DNA of 64,000 bases, taken from the NCBI GenBank assembly GCA_021770245.1, contig JAETRI010000001.1, forward strand, positions 62,001-126,000. Reading direction: 5' to 3'. The notes beneath the pieces are model-generated. The model made no database searches. It was given only the letters and a program-made list of their open reading frames with translations, and was not told the origin of the DNA. Shown piece by piece: positions 32,516 to 41,938 of this stretch (positions within the stretch are counted from its first letter, which is position 1; every line of letters begins with the position of its first letter). Source of the DNA: Lachnospiraceae bacterium (GTDB taxonomy: Bacteria; Bacillota; Clostridia; Lachnospirales; Lachnospiraceae). The translations under genes were made by a program, and so were the position numbers.

Positions 32516-34288
32516 TTACTCTTTCCGATAGTGTACTATTCTTGGAGGGACATGGTCATCCTCTTCTTCTCCCTCTTGGCAAGTCTTACAATGTTCAGAA
32601 TGCACTATCTTTTCTCCATCCACAGTATATTCCACATCGGTCAGATGAAAACTGCTGCGTTCATTTGAATCACTATCAATACGATATTCAATCAACCGCC
32701 TATTTTCATTATCCTTTTCCATTAAATAATACTGGTAAAATAAACGCTCCCGCTCTTCCCCTTCCTTAATTTCAAAAACCGACTTTCCATACTCTTGATT
32801 CCCATTCAATCCGGCCAGTCCCAGTACAGTTGCCGGAAAATCTTTTTGACATGCGGCTACATTACTCACAGTCATCCTACCCGTACTCCCCTTGGGTTTA
32901 ACAAGCATAACCGGATTCGTTAAAACCCCATCCCAATAATACCCGTGATCTGCTATAATAAATATAGACGCATTTTCATAGCTTCCCTTTTCCTTTAGCT
33001 CATCCATATAGCTTTGGATTATACGGATTACTCCCCTGGCACACTGCACTGCAGATACAGAATCCGGCTCTACTTCCTGCGCATTTTCATCAATATAGTA
33101 AGGATAATGGCTTCCGTCCATGTGGATAAATCTGAACTGCTTTGATGTATCTACAACTGTAAGTCCATTTTGCTCTATTTTATTTTTAAAATAAAGATTA
33201 TTTGTATCATAGACCTGATAATTGGAATCCGGTTCTCTCCAATGGTTTAGTTCGTTTCCATCTACCCAAATAAAAGGCTTTAGAATATCCGGAAAATATT
33301 TACACATAACAAGTTGGTATAAGTCTTTAGCAAACCCGTTATAATTGCTAATACGAAGCGGTGTATTTAAAAAATTAGCTGACTCTCTTTCAAGTCTTTG
33401 AGGAATTCCTCCACCTAGCACATACATATTTAATTCATATCCCGCTTCACTTAACTCGTCCAGCCAAAGCCTCTTCTCCCCTCTCTCCTGTCTCCATTGT
33501 GCCCGTCCCATTTCATTATGGAAATATTCTCCTGACATCAAATGCATAAGAGAATAATCCGTAGTACTATATCCACCGGTAAAATTGGAAAAATAGGTGA
33601 ATCCGTCCAGTTCATCTGCTATTTCCGGTTCTTCCTCCATAATCTGTTTAAAATAGGTATCGTCGAACATATCCACCAGAAACACGATGATATTTTCTTC
33701 CGATGCTACTTCACACAAACCTTTCTCTGAAAGGAATCCTACGCTTTCCTGTGGTTTTCCCTCCAATAAAACAGGAACTATCATTATGATTAAGGCTGCC
33801 AATTGAGTAGCAGTCAGAAATAAAGAAGCAATTCTCGCTGTTTTCCCAAACCACTCCTTTTTCATTAAGGAAAAGGCTAAGCTTACAACTATAATGAAAA
33901 GAACCGCTAAAGTATCAATCACAATGTGGCGTCTATACTCTTCCCATTGTATATCTGCGCCATTTAAGACTCCAACCTTCAGATTCAAGAAATTCCCTTG
34001 CAAATAAAATGCCATTGCAGCGCCAAATAGGATTCCTTCATATATTGTAAGTATTTTCTTTGGCAAAAGCAATCCTATGCCCCAAAGTACTCCCACAACT
34101 AACACACCACATAAAATCGGGATCCACCAAAAATCAGGTATTTGAAACCATAGTTCTGTGCGGTTCGTCAGATATACTTCGTATGGAGCATAAATACATA
34201 CAGTAAATCCTAAAAACAATACAATGGAAATCAGGCTCCATTCTTGAGCTATTTTGTTTTTTACTTTTTTCCCGATGCTTTTTCCCAT
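32516..34288 (-). CDS. LTA-synthase-like membrane phosphotransferase (sulfatase superfamily)
   Basis: 590 residues from ATG 34288, which follows GGGAGGGCTGTTAC. About five membrane helices occupy the first 175 residues. The extracytoplasmic domain has ENIIVFLVDMFDDTYF (metal Asp), GYSTTDYSLMHLMSGEYFHN (Thr region) and IFIIADHGYYW (Asp-His). LTA synthases and phosphoethanolamine transferases share this plan. It probably transfers a phospho-group onto the glycan outside the cell. It is a paralogue of the gene just upstream. Confidence 0.75.
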   Translation of the reverse strand: MGKSIGKKVKNKIAQEWSLISIVLFLGFTVCIYAPYEVYLTNRTELWFQIPDFWWIPILCGVLVVGVLWGIGLLLPKKILTIYEGILFGAAMAFYLQGNFLNLKVGVLNGADIQWEEYRRHIVIDTLAVLFIIVVSLAFSLMKKEWFGKTARIASLFLTATQLAALIIMIVPVLLEGKPQESVGFLSEKGLCEVASEENIIVFLVDMFDDTYFKQIMEEEPEIADELDGFTYFSNFTGGYSTTDYSLMHLMSGEYFHNEMGRAQWRQERGEKRLWLDELSEAGYELNMYVLGGGIPQRLERESANFLNTPLRISNYNGFAKDLYQLVMCKYFPDILKPFIWVDGNELNHWREPDSNYQVYDTNNLYFKNKIEQNGLTVVDTSKQFRFIHMDGSHYPYYIDENAQEVEPDSVSAVQCARGVIRIIQSYMDELKEKGSYENASIFIIADHGYYWDGVLTNPVMLVKPKGSTGRMTVSNVAACQKDFPATVLGLAGLNGNQEYGKSVFEIKEGEERERLFYQYYLMEKDNENRRLIEYRIDSDSNERSSFHLTDVEYTVDGEKIVHSEHCKTCQEGEEEDDHVPPRIVHYRKE

Positions 34289-34310
34289 GTAACAGCCCTC
34301 CCTATATAAT

Positions 34311-35987
34311 CTACTGTTTACCTGCAACTTTATTAAATGAATAAAGAATCTCCCATTCATTTCCTGTAGGATGATAGCTCTTCGCGTCTCTTGCATCTCC
34401 ATCTATTTCGTATTCTCTCAATTTTGTTTCCCCTATTTCATCACTGGGCAATGAAGAATGATAATATAATCTCTTCCTCTCTTCATTTTCATCCACTTCG
34501 AAGAAAGTACGTCCATACCGGGTATAATCCATTCCAAATCCATCCAGCACTGTAGGAATAAATTCCGTATGAGATACAGGAGCATCAGAACAGGTCAACT
34601 TTTCTTCGTTACCCCCAGCAGGCTTTACTATTGTCAAAGGCACCGCCGTCTCATGTGGCATATAGCCTTCTCCTCCTCCGGAATAACCATGATCTGTAGT
34701 TATAATAATAGTGGAATCTTCATAAATCCCCAATTCCCTCATTTGCTCCAAAAAATCGTATACAATTTCCAGGCTTCTTTTGCCGTACGCAACCTGATTA
34801 CTCAAGTCGAGATGACATGAACCTAAATGATAGAACCGAAAAGCTCCTGCTCTATCATTCAAATGAATAGTTTCTTCCCCCAATCTTTCATAGAACCACT
34901 CGTCGTCGAAATTCCTATAGGGAGACGTGCTCGCGGAATCATTCATTTGGCCAAGCGCATCCTCATCTACTACACGGCTATTAATTGCTGAAGCCTCATA
35001 CATAAAATAATCTTTAAACAGATATGGCATATCTCTGTAAAAGGCCATCTGCATAAGCGATTTTATTGTTTCACCCGGTTTCAGAGGAAGCGCTTGGGAC
35101 ACGTAATTCCGTATCATACTCTTTATGCTGCCTCCGATATACATTTCATAGGTAAATAATCCGACATCAATTTTATTCTGGCATAATGTAGAAACAAAAC
35201 CACTATCCGCAAAAGCTCTATTCACGTATGTTACAGGTGGTTGATCAAAATGACATATCTCTCCTGTTAATAAATATGTAATTGATGGATATGTTCTGCT
35301 GTGGATACTGGTTGCATTAGGAAAATAGGTAAATCCCTCTAATGGTTCCAGAAATCCGGGGTCTTCAGTCAAAATAGAATCCATAGTTCTTCCGTCAAAA
35401 TAATCTAAAATAAATACAATAACATTATTCTCTTTAGATAATTCCAGCATGCCTTCACAAGATAAATACCCATTTTTTTCTTCCCACATCACATCCGTTG
35501 TGGAAAGGAGATATACCAATGCAGATGCCTGGATTGCAATAAGCGCCACTGAAAGGAACAAAACGATCTTTTTCCAAGAATCTCTCAAAAAATATCTGGC
35601 TGAAAGGACCAATCCAAAAACGCAAATCCAGAGAATAAAATTCGTGATCACTGTTAAAGTATTCCAATTTACCTGCTGACCGATTAAAACCTGCATTTCC
35701 CCGTTGAAAAACATAGTCTGGAGATAACATCCAAGAGTGAAAGCAAAAATCAAACTGTAAATTAATTCATTCAGCCACAACGGAAGAAATGCGAAGAGTA
35801 CGGTTGCAAACACTATATATCCGCCTCCTACTAATAACAGCATCCACCAAAAATCCCGAAGCGCGAAAACGAAATCATCCGTATTTGAAATAAAAATTTC
35901 AAATGGACTGAAGATGATTAAAGTAAATGCGAAAAAAGAATTTATAATTAAGGAAAAAATTAATCTATTTTTTATGCTAGAAATCAT
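34311..35987 (-). CDS. LTA-synthase-like membrane phosphotransferase, paralogue
   Basis: 558 residues from ATG 35987, chosen for AGGAGACGGGAA upstream; a longer open frame to 36209 runs into the BCCT gene. Five hydrophobic helices lead, then NNVIVFILDYFDGRTM, SIHSRTYPSITYLLTGE, TIIITTDHGYSGGGEGYMPH and AVPLTIVK. The order and topology match the neighbouring 32516 protein, so the pair arose by duplication. A role in adding phosphocholine or glycerophosphate is suggested by the lic and TagF-like genes next door. Confidence 0.75.
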   Translation of the reverse strand: MISSIKNRLIFSLIINSFFAFTLIIFSPFEIFISNTDDFVFALRDFWWMLLLVGGGYIVFATVLFAFLPLWLNELIYSLIFAFTLGCYLQTMFFNGEMQVLIGQQVNWNTLTVITNFILWICVFGLVLSARYFLRDSWKKIVLFLSVALIAIQASALVYLLSTTDVMWEEKNGYLSCEGMLELSKENNVIVFILDYFDGRTMDSILTEDPGFLEPLEGFTYFPNATSIHSRTYPSITYLLTGEICHFDQPPVTYVNRAFADSGFVSTLCQNKIDVGLFTYEMYIGGSIKSMIRNYVSQALPLKPGETIKSLMQMAFYRDMPYLFKDYFMYEASAINSRVVDEDALGQMNDSASTSPYRNFDDEWFYERLGEETIHLNDRAGAFRFYHLGSCHLDLSNQVAYGKRSLEIVYDFLEQMRELGIYEDSTIIITTDHGYSGGGEGYMPHETAVPLTIVKPAGGNEEKLTCSDAPVSHTEFIPTVLDGFGMDYTRYGRTFFEVDENEERKRLYYHSSLPSDEIGETKLREYEIDGDARDAKSYHPTGNEWEILYSFNKVAGKQ

Positions 35988-36043
35988 TTCCCGTCTCCTG
36001 CGTTTTTCATAATAAACTCTTACATCCTCACGATTGGAGTAAT

Positions 36044-37561
36044 CTACTTTGTTCTCCGCCCTGAAGCATCCCGATAAAACCCGGCCACAATCAGCACAAT
36101 AATAAATCCAATCGGAAAAGCCGCGATAATCGATACGGACTGCAGGCTGTACATAGAATTCTCCGCAAAGATCAGCGCAATCGGAAACAGAATAAACATA
36201 ACCGCCCAAAACGTCCGCACCCGCTTATCCGGTTCCTCACCGTTCTCCAGTTCCTTATAGGAATACGAAGACACCACCATCGTAATGGAATCAAAGGTTG
36301 TGGAATAGAATGCAATCATGGTCACGCACAGAAGAAGCATGCCGAGCTTTGGCAGCGGCAGAGTTTCAAAAATCCGCAGGATTGCTTCCGCATACGCTCC
36401 CCCTCCCCCAATAAAGCCCGAGATATCCATGCCATGCTTCATCTGCTGAGCCAGTCCATAATTCCCCAAAATAATGAAAGAGGTAAAGGTCCCGGCCAAT
36501 CCCCATCCATATGCGCCCAGCACCGTATTTTTAACCGTCCTCCCCTTGCTGATCATACCGATGAAAAAAGGGGTCGCCACGCACCAAACCATCCAATATG
36601 CCCAATAATAGATTGTCCAGTTCTGGGGAAAATAATTTTCGCGCAGCGGATCCATCCAGGTTGCCATTCCCAGAAAATTCTGGATCAGACGACCCAGGCT
36701 GGAGAATCCCGTCTCCAGGATATACGCAGTCTCTTTTCCCGCCAAAAGAACATACAACAGCAGGCCCAGAAAAAGCCACGTACAGCCGGATGCCAGTCTG
36801 GAAACCCCCTTCATTCCAAACCATACCGTCAGCGTGTACACGGCTGCGATCAAAAGAAGGATGAAAATCGTCAGTCCCCTTCCTCCGGGAAAGCCAAATA
36901 CCCGGCATAGTGCGGAAGACAGCAGCGGTGTAGCCAAAGAAAAGGTGGTGGCTGTCCCCGCAATCAAAGCAAAAATTGCAATCAAATCGATCAGTTTTCC
37001 CCAGATTCCGTCCACCCGTTCTCCCAGAATCGGCCGACAGGCCTCGGAAAATTTCTGTTTTTTGCATCCCCTTACATGCAGCATATACCCGAATGCGACC
37101 GCAAGGGCAATATAAAAGCTCCAGGCAATCGGTCCCCAATGGAACAGAGGATAAACCGGCGCCCAGGCTTGGATACCTCCCATCTCTTCTATATGTCTTT
37201 CATTGGCATACAGCGCCCATTCACATAAAGAATAGAATAGGATATCCGCCGCCATCGTGGATGTGAAAATCATCGTTCCCCACGCAAAGGAAGAATACTG
37301 CGGTCTTTCTTCTCTGCCCAGTCTGATTTTTCCATATCCGGAAAACGCCATGTGCATCGTACAGGCAAAGATGCCAAGCCCAAGAAGGGAATAATACAAT
37401 CCGCATTCGTCCCCAAGGAAACTCCGGATCAACTGTAAAAGGGCGGCGGACTGTCCAGGAAAAAGCATGAAAAGGATACACATGGCTACCACCACCGACA
37501 TTGGTATCAGGATGGACCACCAGTCCAGCCGTCCGAACAACTTTTTCTTCTGTCCTTCCAC
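36044..37561 (-). CDS. BCCT family choline/betaine transporter
   Basis: 505 residues with about twelve membrane helices. The family hallmark HWGPIAWSFYIALAVAFGY near residue 140 and the downstream TSFIILGNYG match the betaine/choline/carnitine transporters. The GTG start lies immediately after the licC stop with GGAGGGG 7 nt upstream. Placement behind choline kinase and cytidylyltransferase genes implies choline uptake, equivalent to LicB in lic1 loci although of another transporter family. Confidence 0.88.
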   Translation of the reverse strand: MEGQKKKLFGRLDWWSILIPMSVVVAMCILFMLFPGQSAALLQLIRSFLGDECGLYYSLLGLGIFACTMHMAFSGYGKIRLGREERPQYSSFAWGTMIFTSTMAADILFYSLCEWALYANERHIEEMGGIQAWAPVYPLFHWGPIAWSFYIALAVAFGYMLHVRGCKKQKFSEACRPILGERVDGIWGKLIDLIAIFALIAGTATTFSLATPLLSSALCRVFGFPGGRGLTIFILLLIAAVYTLTVWFGMKGVSRLASGCTWLFLGLLLYVLLAGKETAYILETGFSSLGRLIQNFLGMATWMDPLRENYFPQNWTIYYWAYWMVWCVATPFFIGMISKGRTVKNTVLGAYGWGLAGTFTSFIILGNYGLAQQMKHGMDISGFIGGGGAYAEAILRIFETLPLPKLGMLLLCVTMIAFYSTTFDSITMVVSSYSYKELENGEEPDKRVRTFWAVMFILFPIALIFAENSMYSLQSVSIIAAFPIGFIIVLIVAGFYRDASGRRTK

Positions 37562-38437
37562 TTACTCGCCCCTCCATATTCTTTTTGTTTGATATTCATA
37601 TCGATAGTTTGCTCCCCAAAGGGAAAAAGCGACGCCGGCCGTCTGGCCGTCCCTGTCCTTTATCGGTACCAGGCCGGTCAAGTCTCCCTCTTTACAGTTT
37701 AATTGATCCGCCAGATATTCCATGACCGCCGATCCGGAATGTTCCCGATAAATGGGATCGAATCGTCGCAGCTCGTCCAGAGAGTCGAATTCGAATATGT
37801 CCTCATCCCCGTATCGCTTGATCTTCATACGCAGTTCGCTCAAATGATCCTTATAAATATCTTCCCACAATTTATTTTTAGTGGCCGCTTCCTCATATAC
37901 GGATTCCAAAATATTCAGAAATTTTTGGCTAAACTCCCGACTCCAGAATACATGCCCCATCATATACCACTGCCGTTTTCCGCCGATTTTTATCCCTGTA
38001 ATCCAATCCTCTTCATCCGTCTGAAGGCACCACTCCCCGGTTTCTCCGGGGGAAAACAGTGCCGCATAACAGGATTCTTCCTCTTTTTCCTGAAAGGGAT
38101 TCTTCATAAAATAATTATCCCCTGAACAGATATAGGAATTATCCAGGTACGCCCGCGCCGCATAGATGGAGGAATGGTTATTACGCGACAGATATTCTGT
38201 ATTTTTCACGAGAATTACACCATACTTTTTCCCAAGCCAGTGAAACTGTTCCTCCCTGTATCCTGTTACCAGGACGATTTCCGATATGCCGCGTTCCCGA
38301 AGCTGCCTAATCTGCCTTTCCACCAGGATTTCTCCCCGCACGGGAACCAATGGCTTCGGCTTCTCATAAGAAATAGGAGCGAAGCGGCTGGACAGGCCCG
38401 CTGCCATAATGATGGCGTTCTTTACTCGATATCCCAT
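37562..38437 (-). CDS. licC: Choline-phosphate cytidylyltransferase (LicC-like)
   Basis: 291 residues. NAIIMAAGLSSRFAPISYEK then PKPLVPVRGEILVERQIRQL make up the nucleotide-binding signature, and SRNNHSSIYAARAYLDNSYI and GDNYFMKNP follow as in LicC. It transfers CMP to phosphocholine. It ends at the GTG of the BCCT gene and starts 3 nt after the licA stop. CTP:phosphocholine specificity is inferred from the choline kinase neighbour; a LicD-type transferase is not visible in the window. Confidence 0.85.
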   Translation of the reverse strand: MGYRVKNAIIMAAGLSSRFAPISYEKPKPLVPVRGEILVERQIRQLRERGISEIVLVTGYREEQFHWLGKKYGVILVKNTEYLSRNNHSSIYAARAYLDNSYICSGDNYFMKNPFQEKEEESCYAALFSPGETGEWCLQTDEEDWITGIKIGGKRQWYMMGHVFWSREFSQKFLNILESVYEEAATKNKLWEDIYKDHLSELRMKIKRYGDEDIFEFDSLDELRRFDPIYREHSGSAVMEYLADQLNCKEGDLTGLVPIKDRDGQTAGVAFSLWGANYRYEYQTKRIWRGE

Positions 38438-38440
38438 GAT

Positions 38441-39340
38441 TTATACCCCGCCCAGTTCCTCTATTACCACTTGATAATAATCCCTGGCATATGCGTACTG
38501 ATGTGTGGAATAGTCCCCGAAATCCACTCCGAGGCTCCTCTTGTATTCGCACCAGTTGCTCCACAGCAGTCCGCAGACGGCTATGTAGCAATATATCTTA
38601 ACTCTCGTCTCCTTCGGTACGCTTCCCCCAAAGTAGATCTCCATCAGTCTGTCTATCTGATCCCTGGCATAAAAGGCATAAATGCTAAACATAGCGATGT
38701 CCACATGGGGATCCTGCATACCGGCATATTCCCAATCGATGAGATAGAGCCGTTCCGCATCTTTCTTATCTTTTACGAACAGAAAATTATCCGGGACCGC
38801 ATCGATGTGAGTCAGTGTTTCCCTTTCCACATGAGCTTCGATATATTCCTTCAGGGAAAACACTCTCTCCTTCACCTGAAGATAGTCCTCATAAATGGAT
38901 TTCTGTCCACGCAGCGATTCATAAAAAAGGATCTGATCAAACAGATTAAATCTGTGCCCCACTTTGTACGAGCTGTTATGAAATCCCCGCAGCTTCTCCA
39001 TACAACGCTTAACATCTTCCTCATCCAGCGGATCGCATACCCTGGCATTTTCCAGATAGGCCGTAATTTTACAGCCGGTGGCCGGGTCGATATACAGATT
39101 ATCGTCGCAGATATCCCTACCCTGAATCGCCCGATATACCTCCGCTTCCTGCCGGCGGTCGATCAGCATTTCCGTGCCTTCCCCGGGAATGCGCAGGATA
39201 TATCTTTTCCCGCCGCATGTAAAAAGGAAAGAGTGATTTGTCATACCCTTTTTCAAGAGCGTCATTTCGCCTATTTCTTCCGCTCCCACCTGCATGGCAT
39301 CCTGAATCAGACGAAGGGCATTTTCTTTACTCGGCGCCAT
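38441..39340 (-). CDS. licA: Choline kinase (LicA-like)
   Basis: 299 residues. The kinase motifs are HIDAVPDNFLF (catalytic HxD and Asn) and LIDWEYAGMQDPHVDIAMFS (the metal Asp). The N-lobe has LKKGMTNHSFLF and GKRYILRIPGEGT, typical of choline/ethanolamine kinases. It phosphorylates choline for CDP-choline synthesis. GGGAGGTGAGGGG precedes the ATG. The gene is 5 nt below the YidC-TagF fusion gene in the operon. Confidence 0.9.
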   Translation of the reverse strand: MAPSKENALRLIQDAMQVGAEEIGEMTLLKKGMTNHSFLFTCGGKRYILRIPGEGTEMLIDRRQEAEVYRAIQGRDICDDNLYIDPATGCKITAYLENARVCDPLDEEDVKRCMEKLRGFHNSSYKVGHRFNLFDQILFYESLRGQKSIYEDYLQVKERVFSLKEYIEAHVERETLTHIDAVPDNFLFVKDKKDAERLYLIDWEYAGMQDPHVDIAMFSIYAFYARDQIDRLMEIYFGGSVPKETRVKIYCYIAVCGLLWSNWCEYKRSLGVDFGDYSTHQYAYARDYYQVVIEELGGV

Positions 39341-39344
39341 CCCC

Positions 39345-41402
39345 TCACCTCCCCGATGCCTCGATCAGGCGGCGGATGATATATTTAGCGCCCACCTGCG
39401 CGCTGCCGGAAATATTGTACAAATATTTCTCTCGCATTTCCCGCATCCGTTCTCTGGAATAATCTTCCCCAGTGAGCAGCCGTTCCACCACCTCAGGAAG
39501 CGTGTCCAGACTGTCCGTCTCAACCGATATTCCCATACGCTCCCTTACTTCAATATCAAAAGGAACCACATCTATCTCTTCATAGTCCGGATTCATCACC
39601 TTCATGGGCGTATTAATGAACAGAGAAGGCTTTAATGTGGTAAAGGAATATTCATAGGCAATGCCCGACCAGTCCGTCATCAGGATATCCGCATTAAATA
39701 CGGTATCGTTGGAGGAAAAATCCATCTGGAGCATAAAGTCTTCCCTTTTTTCATATTCCTTTTTCAGTCTTTCCAGTTTTTCCTTAAAATGCCTGACATA
39801 CTGCGGATGAGGACGCAGGATCACCCGATATCCGCGCCCCAAAAGGTTTTGAAGGATTTCATCAATACACAAGTCCACCAGATTGTCTTCCTGCCAGGAA
39901 GGCGCAATCAGAATAACCTTCGGATCGTTTTCTGCCTTTTCTCCTCCTTCGTAGGCGGCGATCATATTATCGATCAATCCGAATCCATAGGGAACGATGT
40001 TTTTAGGCTTCAGGCTGTATTTCTCCTCCTGCCCCCTGATCTCCCTGCACACAATCTCATTGCTGGCAAATACCGTATCGAAATAATCGAGGGCATGCTT
40101 CCGAAGCATCAGATTGATGCTTCCGATCCCATGATCCATATAGACATACTCAATGTCCTCCCGGACCATGGAGCGTTTGATATGGTATTTCTGGAGATCC
40201 GGCATAGTCATAACCACCATATCCGCGTCCATCTTCAGCATCAGGACGATCAGCTTATTTTCCCCGATGTAATACACCTGGAACTGATCGCTCTGCAGAT
40301 CGAACACCTCGTCCTTCGGATCGCCGGTAATATAGTGGATGGTAATGTCCGTTTTCTTCAGGATGTATTCGATCACATCCCGGAAATACTTATAGAAGCC
40401 CTTTCCCTCCGAATAGAACACCAGCTGCTTATTCGGATAACGTTCAAAGCGCTTATAATCTCTCTTTTCCAGGGCCGCATATTCCTTATTCTTTTTCTGC
40501 CCGGACTGTGCGCCGTAGGATTTCAGTTTTTCCAGTTCCCCGCGGCTCTCTTCCAGGGCAGCATAGTCGATATATTTTTTGGGATTGATGAAGTAATTCA
40601 GAATGTACATCAAAGCGATGGACATCAGATTGCTGATAATCCAGTAGAAGCCCACTCCTCCGGGCACAAAGAAGCCCAGGTACAGAGAAAGGCCCACAGA
40701 AATAGACAGCGTAATGAGCTTATTGGCCCGGCTTTGTTCCGACTGGAGGACATTTGCCCTGTTCTGCGCCGCGCACATCAGCCACGACGACAGGGCGGCC
40801 CCCACAGGGATCAGATAGGATATTCCGCCGGTGTTGATCGGAATCGCACCGAGGTCGATTCCGCAGAAGGTAAGATTAAGAGATGAAATACTGTTTAAAA
40901 CATCAGACGGCACTGACGCAAAGAAGCTCTCGGAAATACCCCTCTCCGCCAAAAAATCCACAATTTGGATCTGGATGGAGGAAACCTCCGTACTCATACC
41001 CGTTGCGGCAGCAAATGCCCGGACAACCGCATCAATCGTCCCCTGGGCCATGCGCAGAAGATGACGGAGCGGCTTGTAGATCACGTCAATGACGCCCATG
41101 AGAATGATCAGCTGCAGAACCACAGGGATCAGATCCAGCATGGGATGGTAGTTTTCCCTCTTATAGAGCTGATACTGCTCCTCGGAGATCAAATCATTGT
41201 TTCCGTAGTATTTGGCCCGGATACGGTTCATCTCCGGGTACATTTTTACCATCTTGATTGAATTTTTCTGTACCATAATAGAGACAGGGAGCAGGACAAC
41301 CTTCGTAATCAGTGTGAACAGAAGGATCGTCAGGCCATAGTCATGCATTACCCTGTAGCAAAAGTACATGATCCAACCGAAAAAGTCTCCTATTATCTGC
41401 AT
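39345..41402 (-). CDS. YidC/Oxa1-like membrane domain fused to a TagF-like CDP-glycerol transferase
   Basis: 685 residues. The N-terminal about 265 residues match YidC: DYGLTILLFTLITKVVLLPV, the amphipathic KMVKMYPEMNRIRAKY, LIPVVLQLIILMGVIDVIYK and GVGFYWIISNLMSIALMYIL at the last helix. From about residue 310 a CDP-glycerol glycerophosphotransferase domain follows: FYSEGKGFYKYFRD, YVYMDHGIGSINLM, VILIAPSWQEDN, ILRPHPQY and ILMTDWSGIAYEYSF. So a membrane insertase fold anchors a wall-polymer transferase. The start is the ATG at 41402 (9 nt after AGAGG); ATG at 41411 overlaps the ribosome-binding site. Confidence 0.88.
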   Translation of the reverse strand: MQIIGDFFGWIMYFCYRVMHDYGLTILLFTLITKVVLLPVSIMVQKNSIKMVKMYPEMNRIRAKYYGNNDLISEEQYQLYKRENYHPMLDLIPVVLQLIILMGVIDVIYKPLRHLLRMAQGTIDAVVRAFAAATGMSTEVSSIQIQIVDFLAERGISESFFASVPSDVLNSISSLNLTFCGIDLGAIPINTGGISYLIPVGAALSSWLMCAAQNRANVLQSEQSRANKLITLSISVGLSLYLGFFVPGGVGFYWIISNLMSIALMYILNYFINPKKYIDYAALEESRGELEKLKSYGAQSGQKKNKEYAALEKRDYKRFERYPNKQLVFYSEGKGFYKYFRDVIEYILKKTDITIHYITGDPKDEVFDLQSDQFQVYYIGENKLIVLMLKMDADMVVMTMPDLQKYHIKRSMVREDIEYVYMDHGIGSINLMLRKHALDYFDTVFASNEIVCREIRGQEEKYSLKPKNIVPYGFGLIDNMIAAYEGGEKAENDPKVILIAPSWQEDNLVDLCIDEILQNLLGRGYRVILRPHPQYVRHFKEKLERLKKEYEKREDFMLQMDFSSNDTVFNADILMTDWSGIAYEYSFTTLKPSLFINTPMKVMNPDYEEIDVVPFDIEVRERMGISVETDSLDTLPEVVERLLTGEDYSRERMREMREKYLYNISGSAQVGAKYIIRRLIEASGR

Positions 41403-41442
41403 GGGTTTCATCCTCTTTCGTTTATCGCGCAGAATTGATCAT

Positions 41443-41718
41443 TCAGGAATTTTTGTTCCCTTCGCCCGCTTCTTCCTGGTCCTCCTTCAGATGGATTTCT
41501 TTCTTTTCCGGCTGTTTGGTGTTCTTCTTGAAAAAGGCAAATATCTTGTGACGGAACACGGTGGCCAGCGCTCCCAGCGCGATAAATACGGCGGCCACGG
41601 CCTGGATGACATAGGTCACTGCCGAAGGATCGATATACGCCTGTGCATTAATAGACAGGATGGTCCACCAGCACACAAAAAAGTAAATAAATTTACTGAT
41701 TTTACATATTTTCTTCAT
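41443..41718 (-). CDS. Small secreted/membrane protein upstream of the YidC-TagF gene
   Basis: 91 residues from ATG 41718 (GGAGGAAGTACA upstream). A signal-like hydrophobic N-terminus (FIYFFVCWWTILSINAQA) is followed by YIDPSAVTYVIQAVAAVF and a second helix, then a strongly charged tail rich in Lys and Glu. I know this pattern as a small membrane protein family in clostridial polysaccharide loci but not its function. It is the first gene of the lic/TagF operon and may be an accessory to the YidC-like domain. Confidence 0.7.
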   Translation of the reverse strand: MKKICKISKFIYFFVCWWTILSINAQAYIDPSAVTYVIQAVAAVFIALGALATVFRHKIFAFFKKNTKQPEKKEIHLKEDQEEAGEGNKNS

Positions 41719-41775
41719 TGTACTTCCTCCATTCTGCCGCGTATTTCTGCGGTTTTTATCGTTATAAACTGTTTT

Positions 41776-41804
41776 ATCATAACGCAGCCATCCTGTATTG
41801 TCAA
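41776..41804 (-). promoter_or_regulatory. Near-consensus sigma-70-type promoter of the lic/TagF operon
   Basis: On the minus strand TTGACA (41804-41799), a 17-nt spacer and TATGAT (41781-41776), 58 nt before the small-protein ATG at 41718. It is the best promoter match in the window. Confidence 0.8.
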
Positions 41805-41938
41805 TCATCGAAACTTTATTTTTACGTACAAATTTGATGTATCTGTACGCAAAATCAAAATTATATGTTATACTTGAAATAAATTATCGACTTTGCATTT
41901 GTATACGGTTTTACAATACTTTTACAATGGAGCCATTC

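Noticed and set aside
35988-36209. Longer start for the second LTA-synthase-like gene
   Set aside because: The extension overlaps the BCCT gene, whereas ATG 35987 has AGGAGACGG just upstream.
38174-39379. Long plus-strand open frame of about 400 codons
   Set aside because: It is antisense to licC and licA, which have clear family motifs; the plus frame has no recognisable domain.
41798-41938. N-terminal extension of the nitrilase-domain protein from 41798
   Set aside because: It overlaps the minus-strand promoter and has no ribosome-binding site; the later Met at 41939 or 41927 suits better.
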